Positions 16,340 to 23,561 of a DNA stretch of 64,000 nt are shown here, piece after piece. Within the stretch, counting starts at the first letter, position 1. The number at the start of each line of letters is the position of its first letter. A model generated the notes under the pieces. The model had not been told where the DNA came from. It did not search any database and worked only from the letters and a program-made list of their open reading frames with translations. This stretch comes from Leptolyngbyaceae cyanobacterium RM1_1_2. GTDB taxonomy: Bacteria; Cyanobacteriota; Cyanobacteriia; Phormidesmidales; Phormidesmidaceae. The stretch is from contig JAAUQI010000001.1 of NCBI GenBank assembly GCA_012032345.1, positions 104,001 to 168,000 of the forward strand. Reading direction: 5' to 3'. The position numbers and the translations under genes are program-made.

Positions 16340-17581
16340 ATGCCTAAGCGAATACTGTTCCTCAGCAACGGTCACGGTGAGGACAATCACTCCTCCCACA
16401 TTATTCGCTCCCTGCAAGAGCTTTGCCCTGATCTTGAAATTGCGGCCATGCCCATTGTGGGGAAAGGGGCAGCCTATCGGCGCATAGGTATCCCCATTAT
16501 TGGCCCTACCCAGATCTTGCCCTCCGGCGGCTTCACCTATATGAATCGGCTGCTGCTGCTAAAAGATATGCGCTCAGGCTTGCTCAATCTCACCTGGCAG
16601 CAGCTCAGAGCCGTACAAAAATACGCACCGACCTGTGACCTGGTTCACGCGACGGGAGATCAGGTTGGGCAGGCATTTGCCTACATGAGTGGTCGTCCCT
16701 TTGTCTCCTTTATTTCACCGCTGTCAGCTCTCTACGAAGACAACTTAGCCCTAGGGCCGATTATCTCCCGGTTGCTGAAATCGCCGCGCTGCTTGAGCGT
16801 TTTTACTCGTGATCCGTTCACGGCTGAAAACCTGCGAAAACAGGGCCTGGGAAAAGTGCGCTTTGGCGGCATTCCTTCTCTCGATCGCCTGCTCCCCACT
16901 GGCAAAGACCTGCAGCTCAAGCCCAATATTCCGATGGTGGCGCTGCTGCCCGGTTCTCGTCTACCAGAGGCGGTTCGCAATTTTAAGCTACAGCTGCGAC
17001 TGGCGCGGCAGATTTTTCAGCAGGCCCAGCCAGTACAGCTCCGGGGGGCGCTCGTCCCCGACCTGATGCAGCAGCTCCCTGAAATAGCTGAGGCAGAGGG
17101 CTGGCAGTGTGATGACGGCAGGCTATTTCTGGCTGAGCTACCTGCTGCTGAAATTTTGTGTTACCCCGACGCCTTTAACGATATTGTTTGTCAGACCACA
17201 CTGGTGCTAGGCATGGCGGGGCTGGCTACCGACCAGGCAGTGGCGCTGGGCAAGCCTGTGATTCAGGTTCCCGGTGAGGGGCCGCAGTTTACCTATGCCT
17301 TCGCAGAGGCTCAAACCCGGATGCTGGGGATTTCTGCCCAGACAGTGGGCAAGGGGCCAGCTACAGCAGCCACGCTAAAGCTGGCGGCTCAGCGAGTAGC
17401 CGAAACCCTAGAGGATAGAGCCTATCTTCAGGCTTGTCAGCATAACGGTCGTCAGCGACTTGGCCCGCCGGGAGCTTCTTATCGAATTGCTCAGCACCTG
17501 CTAGTTTTTTTGGGAGAGTCGGCGGCTGCCGCAGCGGCCCAGGCGGCTGAAGCCCAAGAAGGAAAAATTACTCCGGCATGA
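16340..17581 (+). CDS. Lipid-A-disaccharide synthase-related protein (LpxB-like)
   Basis: A 413-residue GT-B type protein of the LpxB-related family found in cyanobacteria (opening RILFLSNGHGEDNHSSHII; later MVALLPGSRLPEAVRNF, and GLATDQAVALGKPVIQVPGEGPQFTYAFA). True LpxB makes lipid A disaccharide. The cyanobacterial relative is distinct and its product is uncertain, though a glycolipid or lipopolysaccharide role is plausible. It overlaps the MsbA-like exporter gene by four bases (ATGA at 17578), which fits synthesis and export of one envelope lipid. The C-terminus is Ala-rich. Confidence 0.85.
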   Translation: MPKRILFLSNGHGEDNHSSHIIRSLQELCPDLEIAAMPIVGKGAAYRRIGIPIIGPTQILPSGGFTYMNRLLLLKDMRSGLLNLTWQQLRAVQKYAPTCDLVHATGDQVGQAFAYMSGRPFVSFISPLSALYEDNLALGPIISRLLKSPRCLSVFTRDPFTAENLRKQGLGKVRFGGIPSLDRLLPTGKDLQLKPNIPMVALLPGSRLPEAVRNFKLQLRLARQIFQQAQPVQLRGALVPDLMQQLPEIAEAEGWQCDDGRLFLAELPAAEILCYPDAFNDIVCQTTLVLGMAGLATDQAVALGKPVIQVPGEGPQFTYAFAEAQTRMLGISAQTVGKGPATAATLKLAAQRVAETLEDRAYLQACQHNGRQRLGPPGASYRIAQHLLVFLGESAAAAAAQAAEAQEGKITPA

Positions 17582-19304
17582 AGACTCGCGCTAGCTACTG
17601 GCAGCTGCTGCCTTTTCTGCGACCGCACTGGTGGCTATTTGCCAAAGGTGGGGCCTGCATTATTGGCTATGTCTTGATGACACTGCTGCTGCCTTATTTA
17701 GCGGGTCAGGCAGCTCTCTATATTGGTCAGGGCAATGTGGCTAAAATTGCCCACTGGCTGGGACTGGCAACGGTTGTTTTTTTAGTACGCAGCGTTTTTC
17801 AGTATTGGGAAAATATCTGGATGATCAGCGCCTCACTGGAGGTTGCTCTCAGCTTACGCCAGCAGGTGTATGCTCATTTGCACAAGCTGGGTTTGAAGTA
17901 TTTTGAGCGATCGCAGACTGGGGATTTAGCTTACCGTCTCACCGAAGATATCGATCGCGTGGGTGAGATTGTCCATAAAATGTCGCAGCAGTTTGTCTCT
18001 TCGGGGCTGCAGCTCATTGCCATACCGATTTACATGCTCTACCTCAACTGGCCGCTGACGCTGGCCGGGCTGCTCTTAGCCCCCCTGATGGGCTGGCTGA
18101 TTAGCAAATTTGGCCGCCAGATGCTGATTTTGTCTCGCCGCAGCCAGACTCAGGTTTCTAACCTGTCGGCCCTGCTGACAGAAGTTTTTGGCAGTATTCG
18201 GGTGGTGCAGGCTTTTGCGGCACAAGACTATGAGGTCGAGCGCTTTAACCGCGAGGCCGAACACAACCGCAGTACACGTTATCGAGCCGAGCGGCTGAAA
18301 GCTTTGCAGTATCCGATTGTGGGTTTCTTAGAAGCCATCAGTATCATGCTGCTGTTTTTTTGGGGGGCTGGCAAATTTCCCAGGGCAGTTTGGCCCCCCA
18401 AGAGTTTGTTAGCTTTTTGGCGGCGGTGGCGCTGCTGCTCCATCCTATTGATCTAGTCACGCAGCACTACAACGAGTTTAAGCAGGCAGAGGCATCGGTA
18501 GAGCGCATTTTTGAGCTGATGGCGATCGCCCCCTCAATGCAAGATAAAGCCGATGCCGTCGAGCTGCCAACGGTCACGGGCAAAGTAGAGTTTCAGCAGG
18601 TGAGCTTTGCTTACGCGGATAATCAGCCTGTGATTCAAGATTTGTGCCTGCGTACCTATCCCGGTGAAGTGGTGGCGTTGGTGGGTTCTTCTGGGGCAGG
18701 CAAAACCACGCTGATGAACCTGCTGCTGCGCTTTTATCAGCCCCACGACGGCCAGATCTTAATTGACGGCGTGGATATTCGAGATGTCAAGATCACCAGC
18801 CTGCGCCACCAAATCGGCGTTGTGCCTCAGGACACGACTCTGTTTTCTGGTACGATCGCCCAAAATATTACCTATGGTCGCCCTGCATTAGACCCAGAAG
18901 CGATTCAGCTAGCCGCTAAAATTGCCAACGCCCATGACTTTATTAGCCAGTTTTCCCAAGGCTATCAGACCTGGGTAGGAGAGCGAGGGGCAACTCTATC
19001 AGGCGGACAGCGACAGCGCGTAGCGATCGCCCGAGCGGTGGTGTTCAACCCGCGCATTTTAATTTTAGATGAGGCCACCTCAGCCCTAGACTCAGAATCG
19101 GAGGCGCTGGTGCAAGAGGCCCTAGAGCGAGCGATGCAAAACCGCACGGTGTTTATTATTGCTCACCGTCTCAGTACCGTGCGTCGAGCTGATACCATTT
19201 TGTTCCTGGAGAAAGGGCGAATTCTCGAATCTGGGACGCATCCAGAGCTGCTAGAAAAAAGGGGTCGCTACGCCAGCTTTTATACCCAGCAGTTTGAAGG
19301 CTAA
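17578..19304 (+). pseudogene. MsbA/HlyB-type ABC exporter, frameshifted as read
   Basis: A half-transporter of about 575 residues in two frames. The first part (17578 to about 18360) is a six-span membrane domain with intracellular loop RSQTGDLAYRLTEDIDR. It runs into a T7G6 tract at 18355-18367, after which the meaningful sequence (GGWQISQGSLAPQEFVSFLA...) is in the -1 frame and runs to 19304. The second part is a full ATPase: VGSSGAGKTTLMN, LSGGQRQRVAIARAV, ILILDEATSALD, IIAHRLSTV. One missing T, a sequencing slip, or -1 slippage on the tract would each restore one protein. It is coupled to the LpxB-like gene upstream. Confidence 0.85.
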
Positions 19305-19380
19305 GGTGACGACTCTCGCCTCTAAGTCCAACTAATCGAGGTGCCCTCAAGAAACGAAACCCTAGCAACCCCAAACCCCC

Positions 19381-20019
19381 TTAGCCGGGTAGCTGTACGG
19401 TTTTTTGCAGGGCGCTCAGGCTCATCTCTGCCAGCAGCGCCAGCAGCGCCACCGGAACAGCCCCCACTAGCAAAATAGCATTGTCATAGGCCGCGAAGCC
19501 CAGCACCACAAAATCTCCCAGTCCGCCTGCGCCGATAAAAGCGGCTAGCGTAGCGCTGGCAATTACTTCTACGGTTGCCGTCTTAATACCTGCCACAACT
19601 ACAGGCAGCACCAAAGGAATTTCTACCTGTCTCAAAACCTGACCAGCCGACATGCCCATTCCTACTGCTGCTTCTCGAATCATCGGGTCGATGCTGCGGA
19701 AAGCTACGTCAGTGCTGATCAAAATTGGCGGCATTACCAGCAGGGTCAGAGCGATCGCGGCAGATTGAAAGCTCAGGCCAAAATAGGGAATCGCCACGAA
19801 CAAGATGGCTAAGCTAGGAATCACCCGCAGAGCATTAAAGCCGTTGATCAGCAGGCTGGAGGCAACCTGCGACCGGGCACTCCACAGACCCAAGGGCAAA
19901 CCCACCAGCAAACCAATGCTCAAAGGAATGCCAACGAGTAACAAATGCTGCAACAATGCGTCTAGGAACTTATCGAAATTATCAATAGCGTAACGGTATG
20001 CTTCGAGGACAAGTTGCAT
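19381..20019 (-). CDS. OpuB-type osmoprotectant ABC transporter permease (second, detached)
   Basis: A 212-residue permease of the same family as the product of 5916-6569, with five or six hydrophobic spans, the ATPase-contact loop REAAVGMGMSAGQVLRQVEI and the ending GGLGDFVVLGF. Quaternary-amine importers often use two different permeases. This one has no ATPase or binding-protein gene beside it, so it may complete the operon at 5.9-8.5 kb, some 11 kb away. Its start is only seven bases from that of the divergent hydrolase gene at 20027, so its promoter must overlap that gene. Confidence 0.88.
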   Translation of the reverse strand: MQLVLEAYRYAIDNFDKFLDALLQHLLLVGIPLSIGLLVGLPLGLWSARSQVASSLLINGFNALRVIPSLAILFVAIPYFGLSFQSAAIALTLLVMPPILISTDVAFRSIDPMIREAAVGMGMSAGQVLRQVEIPLVLPVVVAGIKTATVEVIASATLAAFIGAGGLGDFVVLGFAAYDNAILLVGAVPVALLALLAEMSLSALQKTVQLPG

Positions 20020-20026
20020 AAGTAAA

Positions 20027-20857
20027 ATGCGGCAGGATAGTCATTTCACAGCAGTCAGAGGCACACGACTGTATTACCAGGTTTGGCTGCCTGCGAAAAT
20101 TCGGGGTGTCGTCATTTTAGTGCATGGCATTGGCGAACACAGCGGACGCTATGAGGGCCTGACTCATCCTTTAATTAAAGCTAATTTTTTGGTTGCTGGC
20201 TTCGACCAGCCCGGTCATGGGCGATCGCCAGGGCGGCAGGGCCATATTGAGCAGTGGCAAGACTATCAGACTAATCTACAGCTCTTTTCTCAGCTGATCT
20301 GCCAGGACTATCCGCACCAGCCACTTTTTTTGTATGGACATAGCCTAGGCGCTTTGATTGCTCTTGACTACAGTCTACAGACTAAAAGACTGGCCGGATT
20401 GATGATTAGCGGTACCCCGATTTGTCCTGCCGGGCGTTTTGGCAATCCGGTTTTAATAGCGATCGCTCGGCTATTGTCTCAGATTTGGCCGACACTCACG
20501 TTTAAGACAGACCTAGATGCCACGCTGCTTTCCCGAGATACAGCGCTGCGGCAACAGTATGTAGAAGATCCGCTGGTGCATGGTGCGGTGACGGTGCGGT
20601 GGGGAGCTGAGTCTCTCAAGGCCATTAGAGGCATCAGGCATCAGGCAAGCAAAGTTTGCTGCTCTGTTTTGATGATTCACGGCGAGGCCGATCAGATCAG
20701 TTTGCTGGCACCGGCGCTCCGGTTTTTTGAAGATTTGGGCACTGCGGACAAAACCTTAAAAGTCTACCCCGGTGGCTACCACGAGCCTCACAACGATCTT
20801 GATCGCGCTCAGGTGGTCAGCGATCTGATTGAGTGGCTAGAGCATCATCTGAGCTAG
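20027..20857 (+). CDS. Alpha/beta hydrolase, monoacylglycerol lipase-like
   Basis: A 276-residue serine hydrolase. The oxyanion segment VILVHGIGEHSGRYE is at 29-43, the nucleophile elbow GHSLG has Ser106, the Asp is probably in MIHGEADQIS, and the His in the C-terminal GGYHEPHND. GFDQPGHGRSPGRQGHI is typical of the Hydrolase_4 (monoglyceride lipase/lysophospholipase) group. It is cytoplasmic by absence of a signal. The substrate is likely a monoacylglycerol or lysolipid by family, and not shown here. It is divergent from the detached permease gene. Confidence 0.87.
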   Translation: MRQDSHFTAVRGTRLYYQVWLPAKIRGVVILVHGIGEHSGRYEGLTHPLIKANFLVAGFDQPGHGRSPGRQGHIEQWQDYQTNLQLFSQLICQDYPHQPLFLYGHSLGALIALDYSLQTKRLAGLMISGTPICPAGRFGNPVLIAIARLLSQIWPTLTFKTDLDATLLSRDTALRQQYVEDPLVHGAVTVRWGAESLKAIRGIRHQASKVCCSVLMIHGEADQISLLAPALRFFEDLGTADKTLKVYPGGYHEPHNDLDRAQVVSDLIEWLEHHLS

Positions 20858-21037
20858 CTGAAAGTTTTCATTTAAAGAGCGCGGTGGTGCCTACGATACA
20901 TTCCTTTTCTCTCTCTTTGCTCTAGAGTGAGAGACGTTTTTGAAAGATGCTCTACAGTTTTTGGCTCTGTAGTCTTGACGCTCTGAGGTCAGTCTTTCTG
21001 GAATATCTGGTTGCCGTAATTTTAGAGCTGTTGCTAT

Positions 21038-21484
21038 ATGAAGCTGAGTCAGTTTGGGGCTACAGGCAGTTTGGCGATCGCGCTGGCTAACCTGTTTGGA
21101 ACCGTTGGTCAGGCCCAGGAAACTCGCTCTGTGGTTGACCCGCCTTTGCTTCAGGTGCGCGGCAGGCTGCAAAACGGAGACGCTACCCTGGGGGACAACA
21201 GCCTGTTCGACAAGTATCTGATTGAATGTTGGGCCGGACAAACCCTGACCATCACTTTAGAAAGTACTGACTTTGACGCTTATCTAATGGTTTACGACGC
21301 TCAGGGGCAGCGGATTGCCCAAAACGACGACGTTTCTCCCATCAATCACAACGCTTCAGTCACCCTTACAGTGCCGGAGGATGGCTTTTATCGAGTAGTT
21401 GCCAATGCTTACAACGACCTCGGCAATGGTCAGTATAAGCTTTCAGTTGTTCCGGCTGCTGTCGTTGCTAAGCCCGAGGGTTAG
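21038..21484 (+). CDS. Secreted PPC (pre-peptidase C-terminal) domain protein
   Basis: A 148-residue protein with an N-terminal signal peptide (MKLSQFGATGSLAIALANLF..., cleavage near GQAQE) and one PPC beta-sandwich domain: LFDKYLIECWAGQTLTITLE, STDFDAYLMVYDAQGQRIAQ, and DGFYRVVANAYNDLGNGQY. PPC domains are usually extra modules on secreted proteases. Here one stands alone, as is common in cyanobacteria. It probably lies in the periplasm or outside the cell. Its function is unknown. Confidence 0.85.
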   Translation: MKLSQFGATGSLAIALANLFGTVGQAQETRSVVDPPLLQVRGRLQNGDATLGDNSLFDKYLIECWAGQTLTITLESTDFDAYLMVYDAQGQRIAQNDDVSPINHNASVTLTVPEDGFYRVVANAYNDLGNGQYKLSVVPAAVVAKPEG

Positions 21485-21553
21485 CGATTGCACGGCTAGA
21501 TTTTAGCTGTCGTTCCCCGTAAAATGGGCGTCTATCTTTAGCAGAAACGATTC

Positions 21554-21955
21554 ATGTCATTATTTTCTTTCTCAGGGGAGCGTCCCGGCACATTAGGGGT
21601 CAAAGACGGCCAGCTATCAGCTTGCCCAGATTCTCCCAACTGCGTCAACAGTCAGGCCGCTGACAAAGAACACAGCATCGCCCCCCTAGGCTACAAAGGT
21701 GCAGCCACAGAGGCGATCGCCCGCTTGAAGACGCTGATTGAGTCTACAGAAGACGCCAAAATTATCAGCGCTAAAGACGATTATCTCTACGCCGAATTCG
21801 CCAGCAAGCTGATGGGCTTCGTCGATGATGTAGAATTTTTTGCCCCAGCCAGCGAAACCGTTATCCATGTGCGATCGGCGGCTCGACTGGGCAAGTCCGA
21901 TCTCGGCGTTAACCGTAAGCGGATTGAATTAATCCGCGATCGCTTTGAGTCTTGA
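21554..21955 (+). CDS. DUF1499 family protein
   Basis: A 133-residue protein: GVKDGQLSACPDSPNCVNSQ near the N-terminus (the Cys-Pro-x-Ser-Pro-Asn-Cys block of DUF1499), YLYAEFASKLMGFVDDVEFF, and VHVRSAARLGKSDLGVNRKRI at the end. That is the complete domain. The family occurs in cyanobacteria, plastid-bearing eukaryotes and some other bacteria and has no settled function. No signal peptide is obvious. It follows the PPC gene in the same direction after 69 bases. Confidence 0.85.
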   Translation: MSLFSFSGERPGTLGVKDGQLSACPDSPNCVNSQAADKEHSIAPLGYKGAATEAIARLKTLIESTEDAKIISAKDDYLYAEFASKLMGFVDDVEFFAPASETVIHVRSAARLGKSDLGVNRKRIELIRDRFES

Positions 21956-21995
21956 GCGGCCAGCACAGCGGATTTCCTGAAAGTGTTGCAGACAC

Positions 21996-22558
21996 TTAGG
22001 TTTCAAGCCAGCTAAATAGTTCGCCCACTGTGAGGGTGAAAGGTTGGGCAAATGGGGGAACAGGGAGGCGATCGCCTGCTTTTTCAAAAACAGCAATTGG
22101 GCGATCGCTAAAGTAAACAAACACCAGTTCTTCATCTGGGTCAATCAGCCAGCCCATCTGAGCGCCATGAGCCAGACAGTGGAGAATATTACGCACGACT
22201 TTAGTGTGGCTTTGGTCAGGGGAGAGAATTTCAATCGTCCAGTCGGGGGCTAGGGCAAAGGTGTTGGAGACTTTGCCATTAGGATCGCGGGGAATCCGCT
22301 GCCAGCGGAAGACGGCAACATCCGGGACGATTGATCTGCCACCAAAGGTACAACGTAGTTCTGGGTAGGCGCGGGCGATACGCTGGGGCTTGAGGACGCT
22401 ATTGACGGCGGGTACCAGATCGCCCTGGAGGGTGCTGTGTTTGCCTTGAGGCATCGGTTTTTGGATAATTTGACCGTCAATGAATTCGCTAGCGGGTTTT
22501 GTCTCCGGTAGCTGCAAAATTCGTTGAGGGTCAGCGGTTTGGCAGGGGTTTGAACCAT
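21996..22558 (-). pseudogene. Uma2 family endonuclease gene, frameshifted near its start
   Basis: The natural start is ATG at 22558 (MVQTPAKPLTLNEF). The tract AAAA at 22515-22518 (TTTT on the coding strand) then shifts the frame. One extra T would join it to LQLPETKPASEFIDGQIIQK and the rest, down to 21996. The main part (about 173 residues) is complete, with PDVAVFRW, PDWTIEILSPDQS (catalytic acidic positions) and MGWLIDP. Uma2/DUF820 proteins have a PD-(D/E)XK nuclease fold; their role in cyanobacteria is unknown. A TTG at 22515 could in principle start a shortened protein. It is clearly paralogous to the gene at 48410-48970. Confidence 0.8.
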
Positions 22559-22630
22559 AGCCTTGAGGGGATGGGATGAAAATATTGTACCGCTGTCACT
22601 TCCACCCCCAAGCCAGACTAAAAGTAGCCT

Positions 22631-23259
22631 TCAAAATCCTCGCCACAGATAGCGGGTAAGCTCTTTCCCAACGCGGCGCTCGACGGCTGGGTCGTCGGGG
22701 AGCTGCCAGCGCAGAGACTTATAGAGCAGGTGACGGTATAGATCAAAGCTGGCTTCGATTCGATTAGTTCGCCGTAGGTTTGAGCAGCCGCGATCGCCCA
22801 CTGATAGGCTAGCCCAACCGAGAGCAGGCCCAGCAGCGGCCACAGAGCTAAGAGATTCGTCAGGAATGGGGTAGCAGGGTTCCAGGCCAAAAATGCCCAG
22901 CCGCAAAACAAAATACTCCACAGCCAAACACGAGCGGCGGTGTTGAGGTCAGCGCGGGCGGCCTGTAGGTCTTGTTTGACGGTGTCGGGCAATAGCAGCC
23001 ACAGCCGCGACCAGCAAATGACGGCGTCGAGGCCGTATTTTTCCGAGGGCTTGCGCTCGGCGGCGCGGAGGATGTTGCCCAAGTGGGTTGGTAGCAAATC
23101 TTCTGCTGTAGGTGTCTGTCGCCACTGGCGATCGAGCTGAAAGTGCTGAATTTTTTCTAATGAGTGCAGTTGAGCAACGCCGCGATTGTTGAGCGATCGC
23201 AGTTGTTGTTTAATCTGGTTGCGACGACGCTGCTGTTTTTGCAGGAGCGTCGTCGCAGC
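22631..23259 (-). pseudogene. Broken gene for a cyanobacterial membrane protein
   Basis: Read leftward from about 23259, the sequence makes sense as LLQKQQRRRNQIKQQL, TAEDLLPTHLGNILRAAE, YGLDAVICWSRLWLLLPDTV, two hydrophobic spans, then QTYGELIE. Here TCGAA is doubled (ATCGAATCGAAGCC on the coding strand, about 22753-22766), moving the frame. The proper ending ASFDLYRHLLYKSLRWQLP...LTRYLWRGF lies in another frame and stops at 22631. There is no plausible start of its own, and the 5' end runs into the neighbouring small gene with another apparent shift. Function unknown. Confidence 0.7.
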
Positions 23260-23543
23260 CAGCTAAGCCGGGGATGCCAGTAGTTATTCGGGTTCGTCGG
23301 TATTGGGTAGAGCTGCCAGGCGTTGGCGATTAGGGTCTGAAAATCGTCATCGCAGTGGCTGTGTAGATGAATGGCAGTAGCTAACAGGTTTGCCAGAATC
23401 TCAGCCTGTTGGGTCTGGGTCAGATTCGGTAGCTGGAGCTGATTGATCAAGGCCAAAACGCTTTGACACTCAACACCCAGTCCACGAATCAGGGTGTTGA
23501 GCGTCTGGTTGGCAATGGCAATGGGGCGATCGCGGGTTTGCAT
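23157..23543 (-). CDS. Hypothetical protein beside the CHAT gene, 3' end probably aberrant
   Basis: From ATG at 23543 the protein starts MQTRDRPIAIANQTLNTLI and continues with helical, Gln/Leu-rich sequence (LINQLQLPNLTQTQQAEILA, LHSHCDDDFQTLIANAWQLY). The first 90-95 residues look natural. After ...NYWHPRLSW the frame becomes Arg/Ser/Asn-rich and ends out of phase with the membrane-protein remnant that overlaps it. So the gene is probably truncated or fused by a small deletion at about 23260. It lies 18 bases after the CHAT gene in the same direction. Function unknown. Confidence 0.45.
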   Translation of the reverse strand: MQTRDRPIAIANQTLNTLIRGLGVECQSVLALINQLQLPNLTQTQQAEILANLLATAIHLHSHCDDDFQTLIANAWQLYPIPTNPNNYWHPRLSWLRRRSCKNSSVVATRLNNNCDRSTIAALLNCTH

Positions 23544-23561
23544 AATTTTTTCGTAGTCGTT

